A stretch of 64,000 nt of DNA, taken from SAR202 cluster bacterium. GTDB lineage: Bacteria > Chloroflexota > Dehalococcoidia > UBA6926 > VFHL01. The DNA is taken from the NCBI GenBank assembly GCA_009392005.1, contig VFHL01000006.1, positions 74,671-138,670 on the forward strand, written 5' to 3'. The notes below the pieces were generated by a model that searched no databases, had not been told where the DNA came from, and worked only from the letters and a program-made list of their open reading frames with translations. A program made the translations under genes and the position numbers. This document shows positions 9,795 to 20,025 of the stretch, piece after piece (the first letter of the stretch is position 1; every line of letters starts with the position of its first letter).

Positions 9795-9834
9795 CCTCTT
9801 TTTTGAAAGAATAGCAAAATCAAAAAGAGGCTTT
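9795..9834 (+). terminator. Candidate second hairpin/terminator
   Basis: CCTCTTTTTTGA / TCAAAAAGAGG (9795-9830, one bulge) followed by ctttt. Confidence 0.45.
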
Positions 9835-9894
9835 TGAGAGCGAAACCCAAGACAACTCCAGACAGAAATCCCTTATCTCTAATATCAAAACCAA

Positions 9895-10893
9895 ATGTAT
9901 AACTCTACTGAACGACAAGGATATAGTTCTGCTACATTTCAGGCATATGAAAAGGCACGAGAAACAACCCGTCCAGTAACCGAGCAAATTGTACGCCAAA
10001 TTCTGAAATCAACTTTTGAAAAAAGTGAATGGGTGCTAGAAATCGGTAGTGGTATTGGAGAATTAGTAGGATTACTATCTGAACGAGACAGAATCCGGAC
10101 CATGCAGTCTGATATTTTGCCAGAACTGGTCGCAAAAATACCCTTCAAAACACCTAAACTAATTGCAAGTACACACTCTCTTCCCTTCAGAAACAACTCG
10201 GTGCCTGCGATAGCAAGTTATTCTGTGTTAAATGCAATCATAAACATCGAAGAAGCGATAAACGAGATTGGACGGGTTTTGAAACCTGCAGGCTTTTTCA
10301 CTAGTTTTCTTGATCTCCAAACGATCCCTGAATTTGTCATGACGAGATTCCCAGATGATATTTTGATCCCGGCAACAATGTTAATACCAAAAACCAACAT
10401 CACGGTCACTGATCGTTTATATATGCAGGTCAATAGGGACACACTAAAAATGGAATTGGATCTACATGAGGAGGAACTCGAACCCGACATATTTAAGTTC
10501 CTCAATGATTACATAGCAAACCCTATACCTGAGTGGCACGCATACCAAGGAAATTCCGACGAAGCAGCACGATTAGCCCATTCCCAACGCATTGCCCAAG
10601 CAATTTCCTCCTTGGGTATTGAGGCCGTTTTTATCGATGCATTAGAGTACTTCACCACACATCTCGAAAAATATGTCCGCAACCATGGATTCAATATCAA
10701 ACAATCCGAAATGATTAGTGGATCTGGTGTAATTGACCGAACCGAGATAAAAAACCCAGATAAGCAAAATTCTTACCACACTGCGATGGGTGCCCACTGG
10801 AAAACAACTGATCAAAACCTGGGACCGGATAAGATTCGATTGGAATCAACATTATTTGTTTTCGTTGCTCAAAAATCTTCATCCACTCAATAA
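9895..10893 (+). CDS. SAM-dependent methyltransferase
   Basis: VLEIGSGIGELVGLLSE motif I, then INEIGRVLKPAGFF methyltransferase motif. Confidence 0.85.
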   Translation: MYNSTERQGYSSATFQAYEKARETTRPVTEQIVRQILKSTFEKSEWVLEIGSGIGELVGLLSERDRIRTMQSDILPELVAKIPFKTPKLIASTHSLPFRNNSVPAIASYSVLNAIINIEEAINEIGRVLKPAGFFTSFLDLQTIPEFVMTRFPDDILIPATMLIPKTNITVTDRLYMQVNRDTLKMELDLHEEELEPDIFKFLNDYIANPIPEWHAYQGNSDEAARLAHSQRIAQAISSLGIEAVFIDALEYFTTHLEKYVRNHGFNIKQSEMISGSGVIDRTEIKNPDKQNSYHTAMGAHWKTTDQNLGPDKIRLESTLFVFVAQKSSSTQ

Positions 10894-10991
10894 GATATTA
10901 AGCCAACGGCTATCAGAACTTAACCCTTACTTGGTACAATTGCGCAGAGAACGATACTCTCAATCAAAACGTTTTAATATGGAGGTCAACG

Positions 10992-13373
10992 GTGCCTGAG
11001 CTGCAACCAGAATCCCTGCGCAACATCTGTGACGAAGCGATTTTCTCTTTCAACACGACAGCAGAACTGCAATTGCTGCCCACAATTATTGGGCAAGAAC
11101 GAGCGGTTCAAGCGCTGGAGTTTGGTGTTGATATGCAGCAGAAAGGATTCAATATCTATGTTGCCGGGCCATCAGGTACCGGGAAGGTCACTGCTTTAAC
11201 CAGTTTTCTTGAGGACTATGCGCAGCTACAAAAGCAAGCATCGGATTGGTGTTATGTACAAAACTTCAACAACAGTTCTGAACCTCAAGCTTTGGAGTTT
11301 CCGGCGGGAATGGGTCATGATTTCCAAGTTAGCATGAAGTCTCTCGTTGCGGAGGTTTCGCGTGACGTCTCTCGAGCATTTGCAACACCAGAATACAGCG
11401 AACATCGTGACGAACTAAATCAAGTTTTCCAACAACAAAGAGAGCAACTATTCAGCAATTTAGCACAGAATGCCCACAACCAAGGCTTCTTACTCCAATC
11501 AACGCCCGAAGGTCTTGCCCTCGTGCGACACAAAGATGGCATACCCGCGACGGAGGAAGAAACATCTGCCTTGTCAGCGGATGAGCGCAATCAGCTTGGA
11601 GCAATACAAAAAAACCTACAAATAGAATTGCAGGGAGCCATCGACCGGGTTCGGCAAGCAGAGCGCTTACTGCAAGAACGTCTGCAAAAAATGGATCAAG
11701 AAATCACCCAATCATCGCTGAATTTTCTGGTCACTGAACTAAAGCAAAAATACACTGACTTACCAGACATCATTGCCTACTTAGACCATGTTGCGATTGA
11801 CATGGTACAAAACATACATCTATTCCAACCTTCTGCTCAAAATGCCCAACAAGAACCTCCTACGCGTGCGAATACACTTGGCAGATACGATGTGAATGTC
11901 ATTGTAGATAACCTTGAGACGTCAGGTGCTCCAGTAATTTTTGCCATTAACCCAACTCATGGGAATTTGCTTGGTCGTGTTGAAAAACAAGCACAACTAG
12001 GCACAATGCAAACAGATTTCACAATGATTCGCCCTGGCGATCTTCATCGCGCTAACGGTGGATTCTTAATCATCCGAATTGAAGAGTTACTTAGGGATAG
12101 TGCCGCATGGGAAGGATTAAAAACATCTCTCCTTGAACAAAAGATTATTATTGAAGAACTCACTGAACGGATGGGATACCCAAACATGAAAGGATTAACC
12201 CCTGAACCGATCGCGCTAAACACCAAAATAATCCTTGTCGGTGATAGTTCGCTATACCACGCCTTATATTTGAATGATCCCGATTTCCTAGAACTTTTTA
12301 AAGTAAAAGCAGAATTTGATAGCACCATGGACCGCAATGAAAAAAATGTCCATGAGTATGCTTCCTTCATCGCTACATTATGTGCAAAAGAAGATTTGCT
12401 CCATATGGCAAAAAGCGGGGTCAGCAAATTAATTGAACATAGCTCTCGTATCATTGAAGACCAGAACAAACTCTCTACGAGGTTTGCCGAGATAAGCGAC
12501 ATCATTCGTGAAGCCAATCATTGGGCCAAGCAAAAAACCGCGAAGGAAATCTCGGAGGAACATGTCTCCCACGCAATTGAACAAAAAGAATACCGTTCCG
12601 GCCTGATGAAAGAAAAGATATTGGAATTGATCGAACGCAATATTATTAACATCGACACCCGAGGAGAAGAAGTTGGCCAAGTCAACGGTCTCGCGGTCAT
12701 TGGCAGTGGTGATTCTAGCTTTGGGCGACCAAGCCGTATCACAGCATCAGTCAGTATTGGGCGGGAAGGCTTGATTGACATTGAACGGGAAGCGCAACTG
12801 GGTGGTAGCTTACACACAAAAGGGGTAATGATTCTCGGAGGATATTTAGCCGACAAGTTGGGTGGCAATGTACCCTTATCTCTAAATGCACGCCTCACCC
12901 TCGAGCAAAGCTACCAAGGGGTCGAAGGAGACAGTGCATCAAGCACAGAATTGTATGCCCTTCTATCACGGCTCGCAGAACTACCCATCAAGCAAGGGAT
13001 AGCAGTGACTGGCTCAGTGAACCAAAAAGGAGAAGTCCAAACAATTGGAGGGGCGAACCACAAAATTGAAGGTTATTTCTATGTTTGCCAAGCACAGGGG
13101 CTCACTGGTGAACAAGGCGTATTGATTCCCTCCGACAATGTGCAACATCTCATGTTATCTGAAGAAGTCGTGAATGCGGTACGCGAAGGAAAATTCCATA
13201 TCTATTCTGTTGATTCAATTGACGAAGGGATTGGAATTCTGACAGGAACCGCCGCAGGAGACATTCAAGAAAACGGTTCGTTTGAAAATGGATCTGTTAA
13301 TCAACGCGTACAGCAAAGACTACAAGACATGGCGGAAACCATGCGCGATTTCATGAATCCAAGCAATCAGTAA
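10992..13373 (+). CDS. Lon-related AAA ATP-dependent protease (YcbZ/LonB-like)
   Basis: IIGQERAVQALEFG, Walker A GPSGTGK, C-terminal Lon protease region GDSASSTELYALLSRLAELPIKQGIAVTGSVNQKGEVQTIGGANHKIEG with Ser and Lys present. Confidence 0.92.
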   Translation: MPELQPESLRNICDEAIFSFNTTAELQLLPTIIGQERAVQALEFGVDMQQKGFNIYVAGPSGTGKVTALTSFLEDYAQLQKQASDWCYVQNFNNSSEPQALEFPAGMGHDFQVSMKSLVAEVSRDVSRAFATPEYSEHRDELNQVFQQQREQLFSNLAQNAHNQGFLLQSTPEGLALVRHKDGIPATEEETSALSADERNQLGAIQKNLQIELQGAIDRVRQAERLLQERLQKMDQEITQSSLNFLVTELKQKYTDLPDIIAYLDHVAIDMVQNIHLFQPSAQNAQQEPPTRANTLGRYDVNVIVDNLETSGAPVIFAINPTHGNLLGRVEKQAQLGTMQTDFTMIRPGDLHRANGGFLIIRIEELLRDSAAWEGLKTSLLEQKIIIEELTERMGYPNMKGLTPEPIALNTKIILVGDSSLYHALYLNDPDFLELFKVKAEFDSTMDRNEKNVHEYASFIATLCAKEDLLHMAKSGVSKLIEHSSRIIEDQNKLSTRFAEISDIIREANHWAKQKTAKEISEEHVSHAIEQKEYRSGLMKEKILELIERNIINIDTRGEEVGQVNGLAVIGSGDSSFGRPSRITASVSIGREGLIDIEREAQLGGSLHTKGVMILGGYLADKLGGNVPLSLNARLTLEQSYQGVEGDSASSTELYALLSRLAELPIKQGIAVTGSVNQKGEVQTIGGANHKIEGYFYVCQAQGLTGEQGVLIPSDNVQHLMLSEEVVNAVREGKFHIYSVDSIDEGIGILTGTAAGDIQENGSFENGSVNQRVQQRLQDMAETMRDFMNPSNQ

Positions 13374-13428
13374 ACAATTCCAATTTGTCCTCATTTTCCG
13401 GACCACTGAACCATCGCGCCTCCCTATT

Positions 13429-14274
13429 TCACTCTCGCGATTCCACCTGTGCAAGAAAATCTCTGAAAACAGGTGCCACAAGAGCAGCCTGTTTTTCCCT
13501 ACTTAATTCAGGGGCATCAGCACCCCAACTATCTGTGTCTTCGCGAGTCCATAAAGCGGGATGTTGCTCACAATCCGGAAGATTCCGGGCAACTGAATTA
13601 TTCGCTGTGCCTGTATGGGTAAGGTCATCCACATATATAAGGCTGGTCGGCGCCGATATAGTGCGCAATTCGGATTCAGAAATGCCAATCACGCTCTGCT
13701 CTGCAGTGAAGTCCGAACGCCAGTAACGCATTACGGCAATGAAATCATCAACTGCCATATTCAGAAGTCTTTGCTTATTTGATGGGTTTTCTGCAATCCG
13801 TTCTGACCAAAATTCTGATTCCACAACTCCAGCCATTCCATCCTTCTCTGCCACACGAACGAATTCATCGTAATAGCTATCGCCCAAGTTTTGCGCGGCA
13901 TATTCCCCTCCCGACACTGAATACAACAATAAGCCTTTAACAGCATCGGGATGTCGTAACGCCACCAATAAAGCAGCACGAGCACCTGCGGAAGTTCCAC
14001 CAACGTACGCTGGAAATGCATCAATAGCATGCAATAATTGCACCAAATCATCGGCCCAAATTTGATGCTCCATTCGATCTCCAGAAATAACAACATCCGA
14101 CGCGCCACAATTCCGACGATCCCACAGAATGACCCGATAATCTTGGGAAAGGTCAGTGGCAAGCGCAAGCAAACTGTTACCCGGCTGACGGCCACCTGGA
14201 GTTAAAATCACAGGAACCCCTGATCCTATTTCTTCATAATGAATCGTCGCTCCATCAATCAATGTCGTTGGCAT
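13429..14274 (-). CDS. Alpha/beta hydrolase
   Basis: MPTTLIDGATIHYEEIGSGVPVILTPGG; nucleophile region YVGGTSAGARAAL. Confidence 0.88.
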   Translation of the reverse strand: MPTTLIDGATIHYEEIGSGVPVILTPGGRQPGNSLLALATDLSQDYRVILWDRRNCGASDVVISGDRMEHQIWADDLVQLLHAIDAFPAYVGGTSAGARAALLVALRHPDAVKGLLLYSVSGGEYAAQNLGDSYYDEFVRVAEKDGMAGVVESEFWSERIAENPSNKQRLLNMAVDDFIAVMRYWRSDFTAEQSVIGISESELRTISAPTSLIYVDDLTHTGTANNSVARNLPDCEQHPALWTREDTDSWGADAPELSREKQAALVAPVFRDFLAQVESRE

Positions 14275-14348
14275 CACATACCTCCCCAAATACATGTTCT
14301 GTGGCTCCAGTATAATGGTTCGGAGAGAAACGAATCAAAAGGATAGAC

Positions 14349-14543
14349 ATGAAAGACACGGCAGTCTGGGCCATAGGGATCGGCGTCATATTAATAATCG
14401 CATGGGGATTGCTCACTTCATTTCGTTTTATCGCAATTGTGCCAGGCATACCAATCTTGGTTAGAGGCGCTATGTTCGCTCTATTCATCGGATTGACTCT
14501 CTGCATAATATTGGTTGTTTGGGAACGCATACGCGAGCAATAA
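14349..14543 (+). CDS. Small two-TM membrane protein
   Basis: 64 aa, two hydrophobic segments, RBS-like aaaggat upstream. Confidence 0.6.
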   Translation: MKDTAVWAIGIGVILIIAWGLLTSFRFIAIVPGIPILVRGAMFALFIGLTLCIILVVWERIREQ

Positions 14544-14576
14544 ACCACATGAAACTACCTAAGGAATAATCGGCGT

Positions 14577-15854
14577 ATGCGAACAACTAAAAATTTTAGT
14601 TCGTCCAGCATTTTCTTTGGTTGGTGGATCGTCATTGCATCAACATTCGGGTTTGCACTTAATGCAGGATTATATTTTTACGGTTTTGGTTCTTTTTTTA
14701 TTCCTCTGCAAGAAACCTTCAACGTTGGGCGAGCTAGTCTATCAGGGGCGTTTGCTCTAGCCCGATTAGAAACTGGTCTATTAGGGCCAATCGAAGGCTA
14801 TGTTGTAGATCGTTTTGGGCCAAGAAAAATCATGCTTCTCGGGGTGTTCATGCAAGGTTTGGGTTTCATAATCCTATCTCGAGTTAACACCATCACAGAA
14901 TTTTATATAGTTTTTGTATTTTTATTAGCACTTGGCAGTGCTCTCGGTTTTAGCCAACCACTGCTCGCGGTTCTTGCCAACTGGTTCATAAATAAAAGAG
15001 GCCTAGTCATGGGAATCGCAACATCAGGTATTGGCATCGGAGGGCTGTTTGTCCCCATCCTTGCCTGGATCATTGTCACATCTGGCTGGCGCCCCGCAAT
15101 GATTTTTGCTGGCGTCGTCACGTGGGTCGCCGGCATACCACTCGCACTAGTTATGCGGCATCGACCAGAACAATATGGATATCTACCTGACGGAGCGAGC
15201 GTCCATAATGCAACTATTGATGTCGCGAATGATCACGATTCCAGCGATGACCAAGAACCTGAACTTGAGTTCACAGCGCGTCAGGCACTCCGCACAAAAG
15301 CATTTTGGCTATTAGGCATCGCCTTTTCACTCCGAGTTATGGTGTCGGGATCAATGGTGATCCACTTGATTCCCTACCTTGAAGACAGTGGAATGTCAAA
15401 AGAATTAGCCGCGTTGGCACTAGGGTCTTTGGCTATGACTAGTGTCATTGGACGTTTAGGTTTTGGTTGGCTAGGAGACCGATTTGATCGGAAGAACATG
15501 GTACTTGTTGCCCTGGCGGTCATGGGGTTCAGCATGTTAATTCTAGCGTTCGCTACTAGAACGTGGCATATAGTTGCATTTTTTATTCTCTATGCGCCCT
15601 CATATGGTGGGCTCGCAGCAATGATGCATGCCATTCGTGGGGACTACTTTGGGCGAACAGCTTTTGCAACTATATCGGGTTTCATGGCAACACTTATGGC
15701 TGTGGGAACCATTATCGGGCCTGTTTTCGCCGGATATGTTTTCGATGTCACAGGCAGTTACCGTATCGCATTTATTACATTCGGGATTGCAACATTTGCC
15801 GCTTTAGCCCTAATTGTTGCAACTAAAAAACCTACAGAAAAAGATCTCGTGTGA
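14577..15854 (+). CDS. MFS transporter (OFA/monocarboxylate-like)
   Basis: FFGWWIVIASTFGFALNAGLYFYGFGSFF...VDRFGPRKIMLLG. Confidence 0.9.
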   Translation: MRTTKNFSSSSIFFGWWIVIASTFGFALNAGLYFYGFGSFFIPLQETFNVGRASLSGAFALARLETGLLGPIEGYVVDRFGPRKIMLLGVFMQGLGFIILSRVNTITEFYIVFVFLLALGSALGFSQPLLAVLANWFINKRGLVMGIATSGIGIGGLFVPILAWIIVTSGWRPAMIFAGVVTWVAGIPLALVMRHRPEQYGYLPDGASVHNATIDVANDHDSSDDQEPELEFTARQALRTKAFWLLGIAFSLRVMVSGSMVIHLIPYLEDSGMSKELAALALGSLAMTSVIGRLGFGWLGDRFDRKNMVLVALAVMGFSMLILAFATRTWHIVAFFILYAPSYGGLAAMMHAIRGDYFGRTAFATISGFMATLMAVGTIIGPVFAGYVFDVTGSYRIAFITFGIATFAALALIVATKKPTEKDLV

Positions 15855-15945
15855 TCACTTACGGTTTAATTAAATATCGTAGAAATAACAAATCCTACGT
15901 AATGTATCCCAATACCAACATCTCGTGTACAAACATCTTCCGATA

Positions 15946-16725
15946 TTAGTACCAAAGGTAACTAGTAAACGTAGTCCCGAAACCAATATCAGCCCCTAAA
16001 GCCAGACCAAGTGCAATACTTAGTAATCCTGCGACTGAAATCACAATGTTCCCAGCTGTATTAGATTGTGAAGACAATTTGAATGGGATTGCCAACAAAA
16101 CTGTCATAAATGCCATGGCCAACATCGTCCCAATCGAAAAAAGAATCAGGAAAAGAATGCCGGAAAAAAAACTCGGGGTCGTTGGCAAAATTGCTAACAT
16201 AACAGCAGCGCTACCGGCAAGGCCATGAACAACACCAATCACATATGACTTCAACCGGAAAAATGGCACTAATTCAGGGAAGGGACCGTGTTTATTTTCA
16301 TCGTGAGGGCTTGCAATATTATCCTGATGACCATGAGAACCATGTAAATGATTGTGGTCATTATCATCGTGTCTGTGCTCATGAACATGGAAGTCTCCTC
16401 GATACATTTTCCAAAAGACTTGTACACCCAAGAATACGAGCATTAAAGCGACACCCAATTCGAAATAGATCGCAACAGACTCGTAAAAATCCATCACTGC
16501 CTGTTTCAGCAAAAGAATCACTACCCCTAATATGAGAAGTGGTGTGGAATGCCCTAGTCCCCACGAAACTCCAATCCACAATCCTTTGAAGATACTTTGA
16601 TAATCACGAGCCATTGTCGAAACGGCCACTACATGATCACCATCAGTAGAATGGCGTAAACCAATGATCAGACCAATAAAAATTGCCGATAACAATCCTG
16701 TAAACTGAATTGCTTCATGTTCCAT
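15946..16725 (-). CDS. NicO-type nickel/cobalt transporter
   Basis: HX4DH motif (HSTDGDH) and His-rich cytoplasmic loop HVHEHRHDDNDHNHLHGSHGHQ. ATG at 16725 has RBS ggagg. Confidence 0.88.
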   Translation of the reverse strand: MEHEAIQFTGLLSAIFIGLIIGLRHSTDGDHVVAVSTMARDYQSIFKGLWIGVSWGLGHSTPLLILGVVILLLKQAVMDFYESVAIYFELGVALMLVFLGVQVFWKMYRGDFHVHEHRHDDNDHNHLHGSHGHQDNIASPHDENKHGPFPELVPFFRLKSYVIGVVHGLAGSAAVMLAILPTTPSFFSGILFLILFSIGTMLAMAFMTVLLAIPFKLSSQSNTAGNIVISVAGLLSIALGLALGADIGFGTTFTSYLWY

Positions 16726-17200
16726 GAGTCCTCCGAGAAAGTAGCCTTTGATTTCCATATTGTTCAAGCGATACATTCGTTTGACACTGTTCGCAAACAC
16801 CACTCAACGTGGAATGTTCAAGGTGCAATTCAAATCGAAGGTCTTGAACCAGCATGGTGCGCAATCCCTCCAAATACTGAGAGGAATAGTCAAAAGTCGT
16901 GCCACACTCTTCGCAAACAATATGATTATGTTTGTCACCAACAGGAACAATCTGATATGAAATACCAGTTGCTCCTTTTATTTCATTAACAATGTGCAAC
17001 TTCGTGAATAGCTCTAATGTCCGGTAAACAGTTGCGGTATCCACATTCTGATCTCTTGATCTTACATTTTCTGTAATTTGACGAGCACTGAGATGTTCCC
17101 CTTTATGGTCAGTTAAAGTCTGAAGTAAAGCCGTGCGTTGAGAAGTCAATCTATACCCGTTTTGTCGGAATAAGACCAAATAGTCCTTAAATTCAACCAA
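16715..17200 (-). CDS. Fur-family metal-responsive transcriptional regulator
   Basis: LTSQRTALLQTL, DTATVYRTLELF, HNHIVCEECGTTFDY, CEQC. TTG start with RBS gcaggaggg. Overlaps the start of the NicO gene by 11 nt. Confidence 0.9.
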   Translation of the reverse strand: MVEFKDYLVLFRQNGYRLTSQRTALLQTLTDHKGEHLSARQITENVRSRDQNVDTATVYRTLELFTKLHIVNEIKGATGISYQIVPVGDKHNHIVCEECGTTFDYSSQYLEGLRTMLVQDLRFELHLEHSTLSGVCEQCQTNVSLEQYGNQRLLSRRTHGT

Positions 17201-17234
17201 TCGAGATCAAGCCCTCCTGCATTAGATGGACAGC

Positions 17235-17254
17235 TATTGCAAATAGTCGCAATA
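17235..17254. promoter_or_regulatory. Candidate Fur-family (Nur-like) operator
   Basis: Perfect inverted repeat TATTGC-AAATAGTC-GCAATA about 35 bp upstream of the Fur-family gene start. Confidence 0.45.
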
Positions 17255-17436
17255 ACAGAAAAAAGCGTAACACACCCTCTAGATAACAACAATGAATTCA
17301 ACATGACATTGAAATCCACAGACTAAAACTGACTACTATTATTTTCCTTTTACTCTAAATGAATCCCTAAACACCGAATGTTAAACTACAACTATTGTTT
17401 AGCAACGAGTATGTTCACAGTGGAGGGGTTAACATC

Positions 17437-17859
17437 ATGATGAGGTTTAAACACTACACGATTGCAGTGAATGATTTAGATTCAGCCGTACACAATTACA
17501 AACAACTTTTTGGTATGAGTGCCCTTAGTGATCGCCAACACAATAATGTTGGGAATTTTGACGCCATCTCAATGGGTTACGATGACACCACAATCCTGCA
17601 ACTGATTGAACCATCCAACGAGGATACCCCGGTGGCACGTCTTATGCAGGAACGTAAAAATGAATTCAACCCGTATGGCGAAGGAGTCTATCTCCTTGCA
17701 TTTGAAGCCGATGATTCAGAACAAATGGCACAGTTGATTGAATCTAACGGTGGCAGAATTACACGCATACCAGGAAGTGCTAATTTTTTCGTCCACCCAA
17801 CTTCTTCAAATTTTGGATTCATGGAAATCTTCCCAAAAACAAATGATGCGAATAGCTAG
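17437..17859 (+). CDS. VOC (glyoxalase-fold) family protein
   Basis: FKHYTIAVNDLDSAVHNYKQLFGMSAL; C-terminal VHPTSSNFGFMEIF. Confidence 0.85.
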   Translation: MMRFKHYTIAVNDLDSAVHNYKQLFGMSALSDRQHNNVGNFDAISMGYDDTTILQLIEPSNEDTPVARLMQERKNEFNPYGEGVYLLAFEADDSEQMAQLIESNGGRITRIPGSANFFVHPTSSNFGFMEIFPKTNDANS

Positions 17860-17895
17860 GAAAGAACGTCCCCACTAGCGAGAAGGATTGAATCC

Positions 17896-18693
17896 TCAAC
17901 TCGAAAACAGCTCCTCTTCACTACTTGACTCACCAGGCTGTAAGAATTCGTTAATTGTAGTTTTAACTACATCATCAAAATCTTGCCCAATAATCCAGTC
18001 AAGATAATCTGGATCGCGATTCACAACATCTGCGAGAAGTGTCCCTTCATGTTTCCCAAATCCCAATACCGGCCCCTCGTTTGAACGAAGCAAGCGACCG
18101 GTGCTATCAATCCAATCAGGGTTCACTGGGTTGCAAAATAAATGTAAATCATCAACTGTTGTGGCTAAATCAGGATAATATGCGATTTGTGATACAAGAA
18201 TGTCTCTTGCAGCTTCTGCGTCAGACATCGATGCATGCGCCCCCTCAAGATCCTTACCGCAATATTTCCGGTAAGCTGCGCTTAGGTCACGAGGTTCTTT
18301 TTCATGAAATATCACCATTGGATCGACAACATTGCGGTCACCAGCATCTAATTCCAAACCTACTCTTTTAAATTCCTCCTGCAGCAAAGGCAAATCAAAA
18401 CGGATAACATTAAATCCTGCAAGATCGCAATCCTCTAAGAATGACAAGAAACTTTTAGCGTATTGGGCGAATCCGGGTTCATTCACAACATCATCGTCCG
18501 TTATTCCATGAACGTTTTTTGCTGCTTCAGGAATCGGAATTCCAGGATTTACACGAACACTTTTTGTCTCTTGCATACCATCTGGATGGCATTTGATAAC
18601 AGATATTTCCACGATACGATCCTGCCGGGGATTTACTCCCGTCGTTTCCAAATCAAAGAAAACAATAGGTCGTATCAATGTTATTCCTTCCAA
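17896..18693 (-). CDS. 3'-5' exonuclease (DnaQ-like/DEDDh)
   Basis: PIVFFDLETTGVNPRQDRIVEIS (DxE), GFNVIRFDLPLL, HASMSDAEAARD. Confidence 0.9.
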   Translation of the reverse strand: MEGITLIRPIVFFDLETTGVNPRQDRIVEISVIKCHPDGMQETKSVRVNPGIPIPEAAKNVHGITDDDVVNEPGFAQYAKSFLSFLEDCDLAGFNVIRFDLPLLQEEFKRVGLELDAGDRNVVDPMVIFHEKEPRDLSAAYRKYCGKDLEGAHASMSDAEAARDILVSQIAYYPDLATTVDDLHLFCNPVNPDWIDSTGRLLRSNEGPVLGFGKHEGTLLADVVNRDPDYLDWIIGQDFDDVVKTTINEFLQPGESSSEEELFSS

Positions 18694-18970
18694 TTGAACC
18701 CTCCTCCAAGTAATTCTACATACGACAAGCGAATCCTATACTGAACTTTATCCACATCAACATCATACAAAACATGGACGGGCAAAAGATATAAAAACAT
18801 GTCATATTGAAGAATTAATTGGTTTATTCGAATAGAGCGCAAATGTGTTTAACAGGGTCTTATTTTCAAGTTGCGATTCTTGGACATCTAAAGGTATACT
18901 CCGCTCGCTTGTAACATGAAAGAAGGAACCTGACGTGACCGTGGGCAATTGAATAATAGGAGGGATTTTG

Positions 18971-19924
18971 ATGAAATTTGTCTTGTTCAATGACGGCACA
19001 CCCGGCTTATTACGGGATGATGGAATTATAGATATCAGCGAAGCGATCCAATCAGTCACAACTGAACGGGGTCAAGAAGCGATGAAGGCAATCATCACGC
19101 ATCTGGCCGAGATAAAACCTCAACTAGACCAAATAAACCAAACTGGTAAAGCACTCTCCCTTAGTGAGGCAAATTTGCTTGCACCACTACCCCAACCCGG
19201 AAAAATCTTATGTATGGGGGGGAACTTTACAGAATTTGGACACCGAGAAGCTGGTCCTATGTGGGGATTTCTGAAGGCATCGAATGCGGTTATTGGTCCT
19301 GGTGGAACCGTAGTTTTGCCACCCGACGACGTCAATATTTTTCATCATGAAGCGGAACTTGTATTAGTGTTCGGCCGCGCCGGAAAAGATATCAAAGAGG
19401 AAGATGCCTTTGACTATGTCTTTGGCTACACATGTGGAGTGGACGTTTCGGCACGAATGCCGGCGACACCTGGTAGCGGGCCACCAGAATTCCAAGCATG
19501 GCGAGGAATTTCAAACCACAAATCATATCCAACCTTTGCTCCACTAGGTCCAGCAATCATCACAAAAGATGAAGTTAAAGACCCGCAAGACGTTGGAGTA
19601 CAGCTTTCTGTCGATGGGCAATTAAGGGGTGATTTCAACACCTCTGACATGGCACATTCAATCGCGAAATCCATTGCCTTTGTGAGCCAACACGAAGGAT
19701 TCGATGTAGGAGATGTTCTATACACTGGAACCAATCATCAGGGTCTTGGAGCAATGCAAGATGGCGAAAAAATCACGATCGAGATCGAGCAGGTCGGCGG
19801 TTTCTCGTTCCACGTAAGCGACCCACTAAAAAGGAAATGGCCCACAGGAGTAGATGAGGAAACAGCTCAAGATGTACGGGAAGGTACAGGAGGCCCTGGA
19901 AGGCGAAAACGACCTCTAAGCTAA
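18971..19924 (+). CDS. Fumarylacetoacetate hydrolase (FAH) family protein
   Basis: KILCMGGNFTEF...HHEAELVLVFGR...GYTCGVDVSARMP...DVLYTGTNHQGLGAM. Confidence 0.92.
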   Translation: MKFVLFNDGTPGLLRDDGIIDISEAIQSVTTERGQEAMKAIITHLAEIKPQLDQINQTGKALSLSEANLLAPLPQPGKILCMGGNFTEFGHREAGPMWGFLKASNAVIGPGGTVVLPPDDVNIFHHEAELVLVFGRAGKDIKEEDAFDYVFGYTCGVDVSARMPATPGSGPPEFQAWRGISNHKSYPTFAPLGPAIITKDEVKDPQDVGVQLSVDGQLRGDFNTSDMAHSIAKSIAFVSQHEGFDVGDVLYTGTNHQGLGAMQDGEKITIEIEQVGGFSFHVSDPLKRKWPTGVDEETAQDVREGTGGPGRRKRPLS

Positions 19925-19974
19925 CAAGAGAACCTTAGCGTAAAACCCAGGTTAAAAATATTCTCAGTATTAAA

Positions 19975-20007
19975 GGTGGGTGGCAGCAACAAAAACTGCC
20001 ACTCACC
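19975..20007. terminator. Bidirectional terminator-like hairpin between convergent genes
   Basis: GGTGGGTGGCAG/CTGCCACTCACC 12-bp stem (one G-U), 9-nt loop, in the gap between the FAH (+) and VOC (-) genes. Confidence 0.65.
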
Positions 20008-20025
20008 AATATTCAAAATCAATGC

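Noticed and set aside
12044-12517. 157-aa minus-strand ORF inside the Lon-related protease gene
   Set aside because: Antisense shadow of a well-supported coding region; no recognisable domain. The same applies to 8075-8533, 13761-14195, 34959-35564 and 52571-52975.
13385-13726. 113-aa plus-strand ORF downstream of the Lon-related gene
   Set aside because: Almost entirely antisense to the alpha/beta hydrolase (13429-14274), which has clear motifs.
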